Shown here piece after piece: positions 29,383 through 38,967 of a stretch of 64,000 nucleotides of DNA; the stretch's first letter is position 1, and each line of letters starts with the position of its first letter. The notes under the pieces are model-generated. The model searched no databases and was not told the DNA's origin. It worked only from the letters and a program-made list of their open reading frames with translations. The DNA is taken from the NCBI RefSeq assembly GCF_019219065.1, contig NZ_JAHUWK010000002.1:248001-312000 (forward strand). Reading direction: 5' to 3'. The stretch comes from Duganella sp. sic0402. GTDB taxonomy: Bacteria > Pseudomonadota > Gammaproteobacteria > Burkholderiales > Burkholderiaceae_D. A program made the translations under genes and the position numbers.

Positions 29383-31512
29383 TTACTGCGCGTTGGCGGC
29401 AGCGGCGGCAGCTTCTTCCGCAGCGGCTTTCATCGACAGTTTCAGGCGGCCGCGGTCGTCGGTTTCCAGAACCTTGACGCGTACTGCCTGGCCTTCTTTC
29501 AGGTAGTCGGCAACGGCGTTGACGCGCTCGTTGGCGATCTGCGAGATGTGCAGCAGGCCGTCTTTGCCTGGCATGACCTGAACGATGGCGCCGAAGTCCA
29601 GCAGCTTCAGCACAACGCCGTCGTAGGACTTGCCTACTTCAACCGATGCGGTCAGCTCTTCGATGCGGCGCTTGGCTTCCTGGCCGGCAGCAGCGTCAAC
29701 CGAAGCGATGGTGACCACGCCTTCGTCGCTGATGTCGATCTGGGTGCCGGTCTCTTCGGTCAGCGCGCGAATCACGGCGCCGCCTTTGCCGATCACGTCA
29801 CGGATCTTCTCTGGGTTGATCTTGATGGTGATCAGGCGTGGTGCGAAGTCCGACAGCTCGGTCTTCACGGTTGGCACGGCCTTTTGCATTTCGCCCAGGA
29901 TGTGCTCGCGGCCTTCTTTGGCTTGCGCCAGCGCCACTTGCATGATTTCCTTGGTGATGCCCTGGATCTTGATGTCCATCTGCAGCGCGGTGATACCGTT
30001 GCGGGTGCCGGCTACTTTGAAGTCCATGTCGCCCAGGTGATCTTCGTCACCCAGAATGTCGGACAGCACGGCGAAACGGCCGCCTTCCTTGATCAGGCCC
30101 ATGGCGATACCTGCCACGTGCTCTTTCATCGGCACGCCGGCATCCATCAGCGCCAGGCAGCCGCCGCAGACCGAAGCCATCGACGACGAACCGTTCGATT
30201 CGGTGATTTCCGATACCAGACGCACCGAGTAGCTGAACTCTTCCTGCGATGGCAGCGCAGCGATCAGCGCGCGCTTGGCCAGACGGCCGTGGCCGATTTC
30301 GCGGCGCTTAGGCGTGCCGACGCGGCCGGTTTCGCCGGTAGCGAACGGAGGCATATTGTAGTGCAGCATGAACGGGTCGGTGAACTCGCCCATCAGCGCG
30401 TCGATCTTCTGCGAATCACGGGCGGTGCCCAGGGTCGCTACGACCAGTGCCTGGGTTTCACCACGGGTGAACAGTGCCGAACCGTGGGTACGTGGCAGCA
30501 CCGAGGTACGGATCGAGATTGGACGCACGGTGCGGGTGTCGCGGCCGTCGATGCGTGGTTCGCCTTCCAGGATCTGCGAACGGACGATCTTGGCTTCGAT
30601 GTCGAACAGGATGTTGCCGACTTCAGCGGCGTCGATTGGCGCGGCGCCAGCTGCAGCAGCTTCGGCCGACAGGTCAGCCAGCACTTCGCTGAAAGCCGAT
30701 TTCAGCTTGCCGGTGCGTTCCTGCTTGTCTTTGGTCTGGTAGGCAGCAGCGATTTTCTCGCCGGCGAAATGCGCCACGCGTGCGATCAGCGCTTCGTTCT
30801 TGGCTGGAGCGACCCATTCGATTTCCGGCTTGCCGCCGTCACGCACCAGGTCGTGAATCGCATCGATCACAGCCTTCATCTGGGTGTGGCCATAGACCAC
30901 GGCGCCCAGCATGATTTCTTCCGACAGTTGCTGCGCTTCCGATTCCACCATCAGCACGGCGGTTTCGGTACCGGCAACCACCAGATCCATCTGCGAGGTC
31001 TTCAGTTGTTCAACGGTAGGATTCAGGATGTACTGGCCGTTGGCGTAACCCACGCGGGCGGCGCCGATCGGACCATTGAACGGCACGCCCGACACGCACA
31101 GCGCAGCCGAAGCACCGATCATCGAGGCGATGTCTGGATCGATTTCTGGGTTGACCGACAGAACGTGAATGACCACTTGCACTTCATTCAGGTAGCCTTC
31201 CGGGAACAGCGGACGGATAGGACGGTCGATCAGGCGGGATGTCAGCGTTTCTTTTTCCGAAGGACGACCTTCGCGCTTGAAGAAACCGCCAGGGATTTTA
31301 CCCGCAGCATAGGTTTTCTCCAGATAGTCGACGGTCAGCGGGAAGAAGTCCTGGCCTGGTTTCGCGTCTTTACGCGCCACCACGGTAGCCAGAATGACGG
31401 TGTCTTCAATCGACACCATCACCGCGCCGGAAGCCTGGCGAGCGATTTCGCCGGTTTCCAGCGTGACGGTATGTTGACCGTACTGGAAGGTTTTCGTAAC
31501 TTTATTAAACAT
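29383..31512 (-). CDS. pnp: Polyribonucleotide nucleotidyltransferase (PNPase)
   Basis: The protein has 709 residues, normal length. Two RNase PH domains (about 1-230 and 310-550, with [13 protein letters not shown] and the second-domain [14 protein letters not shown]) flank an alpha-helical domain. A KH domain ([16 protein letters not shown]) and an S1 domain ([16 protein letters not shown]) follow. It degrades mRNA 3' to 5' phosphorolytically and is a degradosome and quality-control enzyme. AAGGGA lies 8 bases upstream. It follows rpsO, as in most proteobacteria, with the rpsO terminator between. Confidence 0.97.
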   Translation of the reverse strand: MFNKVTKTFQYGQHTVTLETGEIARQASGAVMVSIEDTVILATVVARKDAKPGQDFFPLTVDYLEKTYAAGKIPGGFFKREGRPSEKETLTSRLIDRPIRPLFPEGYLNEVQVVIHVLSVNPEIDPDIASMIGASAALCVSGVPFNGPIGAARVGYANGQYILNPTVEQLKTSQMDLVVAGTETAVLMVESEAQQLSEEIMLGAVVYGHTQMKAVIDAIHDLVRDGGKPEIEWVAPAKNEALIARVAHFAGEKIAAAYQTKDKQERTGKLKSAFSEVLADLSAEAAAAGAAPIDAAEVGNILFDIEAKIVRSQILEGEPRIDGRDTRTVRPISIRTSVLPRTHGSALFTRGETQALVVATLGTARDSQKIDALMGEFTDPFMLHYNMPPFATGETGRVGTPKRREIGHGRLAKRALIAALPSQEEFSYSVRLVSEITESNGSSSMASVCGGCLALMDAGVPMKEHVAGIAMGLIKEGGRFAVLSDILGDEDHLGDMDFKVAGTRNGITALQMDIKIQGITKEIMQVALAQAKEGREHILGEMQKAVPTVKTELSDFAPRLITIKINPEKIRDVIGKGGAVIRALTEETGTQIDISDEGVVTIASVDAAAGQEAKRRIEELTASVEVGKSYDGVVLKLLDFGAIVQVMPGKDGLLHISQIANERVNAVADYLKEGQAVRVKVLETDDRGRLKLSMKAAAEEAAAAAANAQ

Positions 31513-31649
31513 GGGTAATCCCTTTCTATTTGCCGACAGATTTTCAGGGGCTGTCGTTCACCTCACCACAGGCAGCCCATGCTACAAGCCACCTTTGCTA
31601 CAACTTTACAACTACGTTCTACTTGGCAATTTTTTAATACCTAGAAAGA

Positions 31650-31687
31650 CAAAATGCCCGCGACAGCAAACTGACGCAGGCATTTCG
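31650..31687 (-). terminator. Terminator after rpsO
   Basis: Read leftward, AAATGCC pairs with GGCATTT, with further inner pairing GCG/CGC and CTG/CAG around a TTTG loop, then TTTTGTC. It sits about 25 bp after the rpsO stop, in the rpsO-pnp spacer. Confidence 0.7.
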
Positions 31688-31710
31688 ACTTAAGCCAGAC
31701 GGCGCAAAAA

Positions 31711-31980
31711 TTACTTACGCAGACCCAGTTTAGCGATCAGATCGCGGTAACGGGTAGCGTCTTTGTCCTTCAGGTAGGACAGCAGGCTCTTACGACGGTT
31801 AACCATCTTGATCAGGCCACGACGCGAGTGGTGATCCTTGCTGTGCTCTTTGAAGTGGCCGTTCAGTTCGTTGATACGGGCGGTCAGCAGTGCAACTTGC
31901 ACTTCTGGGGAGCCGGTGTCTTTTTGGCCACGGGCGTTGTCAGCGATGATCGCTGCTTTGTTGATGTTTTCTACGGTCAT
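31711..31980 (-). CDS. rpsO: 30S ribosomal protein S15
   Basis: The protein has 89 residues, the standard S15 length, from the ATG at 31980 ([17 protein letters not shown]). An in-frame ATG 18 bases upstream would add MLKVNI and is not used in the family; AAAGGT precedes the chosen start. The sequence contains the S15 signature region [21 protein letters not shown]15 binds 16S rRNA helix 22 and nucleates the central domain of the small subunit. Confidence 0.97.
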   Translation of the reverse strand: MTVENINKAAIIADNARGQKDTGSPEVQVALLTARINELNGHFKEHSKDHHSRRGLIKMVNRRKSLLSYLKDKDATRYRDLIAKLGLRK

Positions 31981-32120
31981 GATATTTACCTTTAACATGC
32001 GGTGCGCGGAGTCGTAACCCTGCCCACCGTGAAGTTACAATAAAGCCTGGTCGGAAAGACCAGACCCGCGAGTATAACGGAAAATGTCAGCCGTGTATGC
32101 TCTTTTTCAGGAAATCCGCG

Positions 32121-32606
32121 ATGAAACGCCTGGGCATTTTTGCAATATTCTCCTTCACGCTGGCCGGCTGCGCCCATTTCGGCGCCCCGCCACCGCAGCC
32201 GGGCGACAGCGCCGAGGCAGTCCGCACCCGCCTCGGCCAGCCGACCAATATCTACCACAGCGGCGACGCCACGCTGCTGGAATACGCCACCGGCCCGATG
32301 GGCCAGTACACCTGGATGGCGCGCCTGGGCGCCGACGGCCGGCTGATTTCCTACGAACAGGTGCTGAGCGGCGAGAAATTCGCCACCATCAAGCCCGGCC
32401 GCGACAACCAGCAAACCGTGCTGACCATCCTTGGCCGGCCGACGCAGGTGACCCACTATGCCAGCGTCGATGGCGATGTGTGGCTGTACCGCTACAAGGA
32501 ACAGGATGTGTGGAACTCGATGATGTCGGTGGAATTCAACCGGCAAGGCGTGGTAACGGCTCTGGTCAACGGTCCGGACGAGGAACGCGAAAACCGTCGC
32601 CGCTAG
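32121..32606 (+). CDS. Small outer-membrane lipoprotein, BamE/SmpA-like
   Basis: The protein has 161 residues from the ATG at 32121, chosen for AGGAAA 8 bases upstream; an ATG at 32097 would only lengthen the signal peptide. A lipoprotein signal ends LAGC. The mature part has two similar segments (AEAVRTRLGQPTNIY and QQTVLTILGRPTQVTHY), each like the start of a BamE/SmpA fold unit. The function is unknown; envelope assembly is a guess from the fold. Confidence 0.75.
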   Translation: MKRLGIFAIFSFTLAGCAHFGAPPPQPGDSAEAVRTRLGQPTNIYHSGDATLLEYATGPMGQYTWMARLGADGRLISYEQVLSGEKFATIKPGRDNQQTVLTILGRPTQVTHYASVDGDVWLYRYKEQDVWNSMMSVEFNRQGVVTALVNGPDEERENRRR

Positions 32607-32707
32607 AGTAGGATGATTCCCACGCGCACTATGGGCGTGCGCCGACGTGTTTGGCTGGCCGTGGTTGCTATTATTTTCCCATCAACATTGCAACCTATGG
32701 AGAACCC

Positions 32708-33520
32708 ATGTCTTTACGTACGCCCCCAGCCCGCCACGCCATTTACGCCGCTTCCCTGCTGGCCCTGACCACCGCCAGCGCCTTGTGCTGGGCCGAACCT
32801 TCGCCAGCGCTGGACCGCGCCAGCCTGTCGGTCGGCGCTTTCTATACCGAGCCAAAAATCGACTACCAGGGCGACACCAACTACGGCCGCATCGACACCG
32901 GCAGCTACGAGCTGGACCACGTCACCCTGCCACGCGTGAAAGCCTCGCTGTTGATCGGCGATTCGCAGGGCCTGGACTTCGACTACTACCGCTATGACAA
33001 GAACTACAATCCGTCGCTGAGCGGCGCGACCAATATCAACGGCCTGCCGCTGACTGGCAATGGCCAGCTGAACGCCAAGCTGAAGCTGGATCTGGCCAAT
33101 CTGGCCTATAAATGGTGGATCGGCAGCGGCAACAGCGTCTTCGGCGTGGGCGTCGGCGCCGCCTACTACTCGGCTAGCATCAAGGGCACCGCCAGCGGCG
33201 TGCTGAACGGCGTGGCCGGCAGCGGCGACTACAAGGAAAAAGAACACGCCTACGCGCCGCTGCTGGAACTGGGCTGGCGCCAACAAGTGTCGGACAATGT
33301 GCGCCTCTACGCGGACGCTTCCGGCATCAAGAAAAACGGCGGCAGCATCGAAGGCCACATCTACGGCGGCGCGCTGGGCGTTGAGTGGTATCCGACCAAG
33401 GCCGTTGGCGTAGTGGCAGAATACACCGCCCACAAAATCAGCCTGAACCGCAACCGCGACAATAGCGACCTGAACGTGCGTCTGCACGGCCCGGCCGCCT
33501 ATGTCAAAGTTCGCTTCTAA
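32708..33520 (+). CDS. Outer-membrane beta-barrel protein of unknown function
   Basis: The protein has 270 residues from the ATG at 32708 (GGAGA upstream), with a signal peptide ending ALCWA. Alternating hydrophobic strands and a C-terminal aromatic residue (AAYVKVRF) indicate a small outer-membrane barrel of about 8-10 strands. I do not recognise a named family. It is transcribed alone, with 100 bp before it and the TonB-C/Sel1 gene 47 bp after it. Confidence 0.7.
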   Translation: MSLRTPPARHAIYAASLLALTTASALCWAEPSPALDRASLSVGAFYTEPKIDYQGDTNYGRIDTGSYELDHVTLPRVKASLLIGDSQGLDFDYYRYDKNYNPSLSGATNINGLPLTGNGQLNAKLKLDLANLAYKWWIGSGNSVFGVGVGAAYYSASIKGTASGVLNGVAGSGDYKEKEHAYAPLLELGWRQQVSDNVRLYADASGIKKNGGSIEGHIYGGALGVEWYPTKAVGVVAEYTAHKISLNRNRDNSDLNVRLHGPAAYVKVRF

Positions 33521-33567
33521 ATCGGCAAGCATGTTAAATTGGCACATTCCTTGTTGAATGTGCCGAT

Positions 33568-34182
33568 ATGAACAAATACCTTGCCGCGCTGGCGGCGCTC
33601 ATCGCCGCCACCCACCTTTACGCCAGCGCCGCCGACCAGCCACGCATCGGTCTCAACGACTGCGTCAAGCCGGTGCTGCCGCCCGGAGCGCAAGGCGCGC
33701 TGACGGTCAAGCTAAGACTGGGCAAGGACGGCAAGGTGCGCGAAACCCTCATCCACAAGTCCAGCGGCAATCCACAGCTGGATGCCGCCTCGATGAACCA
33801 CATTGCCAGTTGCACCTTCGCCCCGCAGGAGCAAGAGGTCTGGGCCTTGATCTCCTACGCATGGGAGCCGCAGACATCGTTGCAGCGAAACGCCGAACAA
33901 GGCCATGCCAACGCGCAGGAAAAGCTGGCCTTGAGCCTGATCCCCGAAGGCGACAATCCGGGCAATCCCGAACAGGCGCTATACTGGTTCCGCAAGGCGG
34001 CCGAACAAGGCAAGCCTCGCAGCCAGTATTACCTGGCCAGGGTGCTGCTGGAGCAAGGAAGCAAAGATACCAACGACGAGGCGCGCGACTGGCTGGCCAA
34101 GTCGGCGCAGCAGAACTATCCTGCGGCGCTGGCCCTGCTCAAGCGTCTGCATGATCCCTCGCGGGACGGCTTGCTCAAATAA
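33568..34182 (+). CDS. TonB C-terminal domain protein with Sel1-like repeats
   Basis: This 204-residue protein has a signal peptide (ending YASA). Residues about 25-95 resemble a TonB C-terminal/energy-transducer domain (LTVKLRLGKDGKVRETLIHKSSGNPQLD, with two cysteines that could pair). Residues about 110-190 hold two Sel1-like repeats (PEQALYWFRKAAEQGKPRSQYYLA and DEARDWLAKSAQQNYPAALAL). It has no membrane anchor beyond the signal peptide, so it is probably periplasmic. Its 3' end overlaps the convergent regulator gene by 8 bp. Confidence 0.7.
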   Translation: MNKYLAALAALIAATHLYASAADQPRIGLNDCVKPVLPPGAQGALTVKLRLGKDGKVRETLIHKSSGNPQLDAASMNHIASCTFAPQEQEVWALISYAWEPQTSLQRNAEQGHANAQEKLALSLIPEGDNPGNPEQALYWFRKAAEQGKPRSQYYLARVLLEQGSKDTNDEARDWLAKSAQQNYPAALALLKRLHDPSRDGLLK

Positions 34183-34846
34183 ACAAGTCAGCCAGGGCCC
34201 TCGCGCCGCAGGCAGAGACTTGCAGCGCACGGCTGTCGTCGTTGCGGCGCAGCCAGCCGCGCTCGATGAAGTTGTCCAATAGCGCCACCGCCAGCGGGCC
34301 GGCGAAGTGGTCGCGGCGTTCGGACCAGTCGACGCAGCCGTACAGCTGGCGTGGGCCTTCGTTCAGCACGATGCCGAGGCCGCGCAGGCGCGCGGCGCCA
34401 TCTGCGGTTAGCGCGTAGTCGTTGACATCACCTTCCACCCAGCCGTTTTCAACAAAGCAGTTGCACAAGTCTACGCCCAGCACACCGGCCAGATGGCCGT
34501 AGCAGCTGCGCGCGTGGCGCAGGCCGCGCATGGCCGGCGCTTTCCAGCGCGTGGTTTCGGGCAGCGCGCCGTCCGCCACACGCAGCAGCGCTTCCAGCGC
34601 GTGCGCCACGTTGCCATCGGCGAGCATGTAGTAGCGATGGCGACCTTGCGCACGCACCCGGGCCAAGCCTTCATCCACCAGCAGCTTCAGGTGCTGCGAG
34701 GCCGTAGGCGCGGCCACGCCGGCGTGCTGCGCCAGTTCGGTGGCGGTGTAGAAACGGCCATCCAGAAGTCGCGACAGCATCAACGCCCGCGTCGGGTCGC
34801 CGATGGCTGCGGCCACGCGCGCGAAGCGCGGCTGCGCGGTGTTCAT
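34175..34846 (-). CDS. ArsR family transcriptional regulator with long C-terminal domain
   Basis: The protein has 223 residues. Residues about 8-85 form an ArsR winged helix (TATELAQHAGVAAPTASQHLKLLVDEGLARVRAQGRHRYY). The remaining 130 residues are an extension with cysteines (SCYGH, LCNCF, YGCVDW), seen in a subset of ArsR-type regulators, that may form a sensor. It is the last gene of a four-gene operon and its start overlaps the ABM gene as ATGA. It probably autoregulates the operon (inference). Confidence 0.85.
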   Translation of the reverse strand: MNTAQPRFARVAAAIGDPTRALMLSRLLDGRFYTATELAQHAGVAAPTASQHLKLLVDEGLARVRAQGRHRYYMLADGNVAHALEALLRVADGALPETTRWKAPAMRGLRHARSCYGHLAGVLGVDLCNCFVENGWVEGDVNDYALTADGAARLRGLGIVLNEGPRQLYGCVDWSERRDHFAGPLAVALLDNFIERGWLRRNDDSRALQVSACGARALADLFI

Positions 34847-35178
34847 GCCAGCGCGCCAGCCGGCGCTTGCGCCCGGTCACTCATGCCATAGTCGCGGATG
34901 ACGGAAGCGACCCGCAGCCGATAGTCGTCGAACACGCCATCACGCCCTGCCCGCTGCGCAGCGCGATGTTCCTGCTGCTGCCGCCACACCTGCAGCGAAG
35001 CTTCGTCACGCCAGAAGGACAGCGACAGCATCTTGCCCGGCGTGCTGATGCTGGTGAAGCGCTCGACCGAGATAAAGCCGTCCACCCCGGCCAGCAAGGG
35101 CGCCAGTTGCGCCGCGCGCTCCAGGTATTCGGCGCGGCCATCGGCGCTGGGCGTCACTTCAAAAATTACCGCGATCAT
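34843..35178 (-). CDS. Antibiotic biosynthesis monooxygenase (ABM) domain protein
   Basis: This 111-residue ferredoxin-fold protein ([19 protein letters not shown] ... GFISVERFTS ... LSLSFWRDEASLQVWR) is typical of small ABM monooxygenases or heme/quinol-oxidising relatives. The start is fixed by the ATGA overlap with the alpha/beta hydrolase, and the stop overlaps the ArsR gene as ATGA. The substrate is unknown. Confidence 0.85.
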   Translation of the reverse strand: MIAVIFEVTPSADGRAEYLERAAQLAPLLAGVDGFISVERFTSISTPGKMLSLSFWRDEASLQVWRQQQEHRAAQRAGRDGVFDDYRLRVASVIRDYGMSDRAQAPAGALA

Positions 35179-36065
35179 GTGACGCCTCTCGATAAAAACG
35201 TGTTGACGGTATTGTAAAGCAGGCCTCGCGCAGCTTCCAGATGCATCAGGTGCGTCGCGCCGGGAATGGTGGACTGCCTGGCGTTTGCCAGCAAGGCCTG
35301 TAAGCGGTCCATATCCGCCGCATCGCAGGCGCTGTCCCATTCGCCGCGCACCAGCAGGGTTGGCGTGGCGATGGCAGCAGCATCGTACAGCGGCTGGCCG
35401 CTGCGCAGTGCGCGCACATCGGATTGCGGCCCTGCTGGCGACAGCACGGCTGGCGGCAAGCGCGTGCTGGCATCGGGATCGGTGGCGAGAAAGGCTGTGC
35501 TCCATGCCTGGAAGTGCGCCTCTGACAGCGGCTGCGCTGCACCTGCCGGCACGTCTTCAGTAAAGCGGCGGTATTGCGCCCATGCGGACAGCAGCAGATG
35601 CGATGCCGCCGGCGCCGGTGGCGCTGCGCCGGCGTCACGGGAGAGTATCGGCGCGAACAATGTGAGCGATGCCAGGTCGTGCGGATGCTCAGAGGCATAA
35701 CGCAGCGCCACCGTGCCGCCCCACGAATGCGCCAGCAAGCTGACGCGGCGGCCGTGGTTGCGGGCGCGGATGGCGGCAACCACGCGCTGCAACTGCGGCA
35801 GCACTTGCGCCAGGTCGCCCACCGGCTGTGCCGCATCGTGCGGATAGCGGTCGGACGCACCGTAGCCGGCGAAGTCGAAAGCCCATACGTTGAAGCCCGC
35901 CTCGCACAGGGCGTCCGCCCATGAGCGGCCATCCAGCGGATACAGCACCGACAGCTCAGCACCAAACGTCGAACCGTGCACGTAGATGACATCGCCCACG
36001 TCGGCCGATGCGGGACGGTGGTACAAGGCCAGCGTTGGTGCGCCGGCAGCCTCCAGCCGGATCAC
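35175..36065 (-). CDS. Alpha/beta hydrolase (operon with NIPSNAP and ABM)
   Basis: The protein has 296 residues. Its elements are [12 protein letters not shown] (oxyanion), [15 protein letters not shown] (nucleophile Ser), [12 protein letters not shown] (acid) and GATHLMHLE (His). There is no signal peptide, so it is cytoplasmic. Start and stop both overlap neighbours as ATGA, so it belongs to a tightly coupled four-gene operon. Haloalkane dehalogenase, epoxide hydrolase or ester hydrolase roles cannot be separated from sequence alone. Confidence 0.82.
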   Translation of the reverse strand: MIRLEAAGAPTLALYHRPASADVGDVIYVHGSTFGAELSVLYPLDGRSWADALCEAGFNVWAFDFAGYGASDRYPHDAAQPVGDLAQVLPQLQRVVAAIRARNHGRRVSLLAHSWGGTVALRYASEHPHDLASLTLFAPILSRDAGAAPPAPAASHLLLSAWAQYRRFTEDVPAGAAQPLSEAHFQAWSTAFLATDPDASTRLPPAVLSPAGPQSDVRALRSGQPLYDAAAIATPTLLVRGEWDSACDAADMDRLQALLANARQSTIPGATHLMHLEAARGLLYNTVNTFLSRGVT

Positions 36066-36370
36066 AGCGCCACCTGTGCCAGGAAGGTGCGTTCTTCACG
36101 CAGGATGAAACGCTCGCGCTGCGCGTAGGCAAAGTTCTCCACCGCATCCGCATCCGCGCGCAAGCGGGCGCGATAGGCTTCGTACTCGGCCAGCGAGCCG
36201 AAGCCGACCAGTCCCCACGCTTCGTAATTGCTGCCTTCGAGCGGCAGGAAGTAGCCGAGCAGGCGTCCGCCCAGGCGCGGAATGATGCGGTGCCAGTTTT
36301 CGGCGTACTGCTTGAACGCCTCGCGCTGGAATGGATCGATCTCGTAACGGATAAAGCAAGTGACAGCCAT
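36062..36370 (-). CDS. NIPSNAP family protein
   Basis: The protein has 102 residues. [27 protein letters not shown] and [31 protein letters not shown] match bacterial NIPSNAP dimeric alpha-beta-barrel proteins. Its biochemical role is unknown. It heads the operon, 69 bp after the kdgK stop, and ends in an ATGA overlap with the hydrolase. Confidence 0.85.
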   Translation of the reverse strand: MAVTCFIRYEIDPFQREAFKQYAENWHRIIPRLGGRLLGYFLPLEGSNYEAWGLVGFGSLAEYEAYRARLRADADAVENFAYAQRERFILREERTFLAQVAL

Positions 36371-36439
36371 TGAAGCCTCCTGTTGAAAACATCAGGATAG
36401 CCATCAGGCTGCGCGTATGCTTCGGCCTGGAACGAAGTA

Positions 36440-37363
36440 TCAGCCCAGCGCGGCGCGTACCTGCGCCGCCGTGGGAATCGGCGCGACCGCGCCGTGGCCC
36501 AAGGTGGACAGACCAGCGGCTGCATTCGCATAGCGCACTGCGTCTGCCAGCGCGTCACCTGCCGCCAAGCGCGCCAGCAGCGAGCCATCGAAGCAGTCGC
36601 CGGCGCCGGTGGCGTCCACCGCCTGCACCACGCGCGACGCCGCCAGTTGCGGCTCCGTGCCCGGCTCGGCGTACCAGGCGCCGGATGGTCCGGCTTTCAG
36701 CACCACCGTATCGGCGCCATGCGCGCGCGCCCAGGCAAAGATCGCCGGCACGTCGTCGGTGCCGGCCAGCGCCACTGCCTCGTCCAGGCTGGGCAGGAAC
36801 AGATCGGTCATGGCGATGGTTGCGGCGATGGTCGCGCGGGCCCGCGCCAATGGCCACAAGGACAGGCGCAGATTCGGATCGAAGCTTACTTTGCCGCCGG
36901 CCGCGCGCGTGGTGTCAATCGCGGCGAACACGGTGTCGCAGGCGCCGGCCGAAATGGCCTGCGAGATGCCCGACACATGCAGCCAGCGCGTGCGCGCCGT
37001 CGCGCTCAAGTCCATGGTCTGCGGCTGCATGCGGCTGGCTGCCGAGCCGGCACGCAAATAGCTGAAGGCATGCCCGTTCGGGCCGTGATTCACAAAGTAC
37101 AAACCGGTTGGCGCTTGCGGATCGCGCGCCACCGCGCTGACATCCACGCCCTCCGACTGCCACAGGTCCAGCAGCATGCGGCCAAAATGGTCTTCGCCGA
37201 CGCGGCTCAGGTAGGCCACGCGCGCACCCTGGCGGCTGGCGGCAATCACCGCGTTGGAGGTATCGCCGCCAAAGCCCCGGCGGTACAGCGGTTCGCTGGA
37301 TTCGGCCTGGTTAAACTCGACCATCGCCTCACCCAGCGCTACAACATCAAAATGCTCACTCAT
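36440..37363 (-). CDS. kdgK: 2-dehydro-3-deoxygluconokinase (PfkB family)
   Basis: The protein has 307 residues of the ribokinase fold. [41 protein letters not shown] and the catalytic [12 protein letters not shown] are those of KDG kinases of the modified Entner-Doudoroff and uronate pathways. It makes 2-keto-3-deoxy-6-phosphogluconate. The start overlaps the leuA stop as ATGA, an unexpected coupling of sugar-acid catabolism to leucine synthesis. Confidence 0.85.
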   Translation of the reverse strand: MSEHFDVVALGEAMVEFNQAESSEPLYRRGFGGDTSNAVIAASRQGARVAYLSRVGEDHFGRMLLDLWQSEGVDVSAVARDPQAPTGLYFVNHGPNGHAFSYLRAGSAASRMQPQTMDLSATARTRWLHVSGISQAISAGACDTVFAAIDTTRAAGGKVSFDPNLRLSLWPLARARATIAATIAMTDLFLPSLDEAVALAGTDDVPAIFAWARAHGADTVVLKAGPSGAWYAEPGTEPQLAASRVVQAVDATGAGDCFDGSLLARLAAGDALADAVRYANAAAGLSTLGHGAVAPIPTAAQVRAALG

Positions 37364-38907
37364 GGTTGCGGATTCACTCGCTCAATTTTTGAATGCAGCT
37401 TGTTCAGCGCAGACAGATACGCCTTCGCTGACGCCACGATAATATCCGGGTCCGCACCGACGCCATTGACGATGCGGCCCTCCTTCGACAAGCGCATCGT
37501 CACCTCGCCTTGCGACTGGGTGCCGGTGCTGATGGCGTTCACCGAGAACAGCACCAGCTCCGCGCCGCTGCCCACCTCTCCCTCGATGGCGTTGACGGTG
37601 GCGTCAACCGGGCCATCGCCCCGCCCTTCGCTGACATGCTCCTCGCCTTCGATGCTGAACACGATCTTCGCGCTTGGCGTCTCGCCGCTGGCGGAACGCT
37701 GCTCCAGCGACACAAAGCGATAGAACTCGCTCTCCTGCGACTGCTGCTCGTCCGACACCAGCGCCAGGATATCTTCGTCAAAGATATCCGCCTTGCGGTC
37801 AGCCAGCTCCTTGAAGCGTGCGAATGCCGCGTTGACCTCTGCTTCGGATTCCAGCTCGATGCCCAGCTCCTGCAAGCGCTGCTTGAAGGCGTTGCGGCCG
37901 GACAGCTTGCCCAGCACGATCTTGGTCGCGGTCCAGCCGACATCCTCGGCGCGCATGATCTCGTAGGTTTCGCGCGACTTCAGCATGCCATCCTGGTGGA
38001 TGCCGGAAGCATGGGCAAACGCATTCGCGCCCACCACCGCTTTATTCGGCTGCACCGCAAAGCCGGTAATCTGCGACACCATCTTGGACGCCGCCACAAT
38101 CTGCGTCGTGTCGATGCCGCACTCCAGCTGGTAGTAGCCGGCGCGCGTACGCAGCGCCATCACCACTTCCTCCAGCGCGGTATTGCCGGCACGCTCGCCG
38201 AGGCCATTGATGGTGCACTCGATCTGCCGCGCACCGCCGATCACCACACCGGCCAGCGAATTGGCCACCGCCAGTCCCAGGTCGTTATGGCAGTGCACCG
38301 ACCATACGGCCTTGTCGGAATTCGGAATGCGTTCGCGCAGGCGGCGAATGGTTGCGCCAAACATCTCAGGCACCGCATAGCCTACCGTGTCGGGGAAATT
38401 GATGGTGGTCGCGCCCTCCTCGATCACGCCTTCCAGCACGCGGCACAGGAAGTCCTCGTCCGAGCGGCTGCCGTCTTCCGGGCTGAATTCGATATCGTCG
38501 GTATGCTGGCGGGCGAAGCGCACCGCGTTGCGCGCCTGCGTCAGCACCTGCTCCGGCAGCATGCGCAGCTTGGCCTCCATATGCAGCTTGGAGGTGGCGA
38601 TAAACGTGTGGATGCGTTTGCGCTCGGCCGGCGCCAGCGCTTCGGCGGCGCGGGCGATGTCGCGCTCATTGGCGCGCGACAGCGAGCAGATAGTGGATTC
38701 GCGCACCGCCGTGGCGATGGCCTTGATAGACTCGAAGTCGCCCGGCGAGGCGGCCGCGAAGCCGGCTTCGATGACATCAACGCGCAAGCGTTCCAGCTGC
38801 CTGGCGATGCGGACTTTCTCGTCCTTGGTCATCGACGCGCCCGGCGATTGCTCGCCGTCGCGCAAGGTGGTGTCGAAGATGATCAGGCGGTTGGATGAGT
38901 TGCTCAT
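37360..38907 (-). CDS. leuA: 2-isopropylmalate synthase
   Basis: The protein has 515 residues, normal for the bacterial enzyme. The TIM-barrel start [13 protein letters not shown], metal site [23 protein letters not shown] and the C-terminal LeuA regulatory domain (leucine feedback) are intact. It catalyses the first step of leucine synthesis from 2-ketoisovalerate and acetyl-CoA. CGGAGC precedes the ATG. It follows pssA by 60 bp and leads into kdgK. Confidence 0.96.
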   Translation of the reverse strand: MSNSSNRLIIFDTTLRDGEQSPGASMTKDEKVRIARQLERLRVDVIEAGFAAASPGDFESIKAIATAVRESTICSLSRANERDIARAAEALAPAERKRIHTFIATSKLHMEAKLRMLPEQVLTQARNAVRFARQHTDDIEFSPEDGSRSDEDFLCRVLEGVIEEGATTINFPDTVGYAVPEMFGATIRRLRERIPNSDKAVWSVHCHNDLGLAVANSLAGVVIGGARQIECTINGLGERAGNTALEEVVMALRTRAGYYQLECGIDTTQIVAASKMVSQITGFAVQPNKAVVGANAFAHASGIHQDGMLKSRETYEIMRAEDVGWTATKIVLGKLSGRNAFKQRLQELGIELESEAEVNAAFARFKELADRKADIFDEDILALVSDEQQSQESEFYRFVSLEQRSASGETPSAKIVFSIEGEEHVSEGRGDGPVDATVNAIEGEVGSGAELVLFSVNAISTGTQSQGEVTMRLSKEGRIVNGVGADPDIIVASAKAYLSALNKLHSKIERVNPQP

Positions 38908-38967
38908 GATAGCTCCGTGGCTGCGTTGCGCTTCGTTGCTTGAATCTCAGGGCCGACCGCCCCAGGT

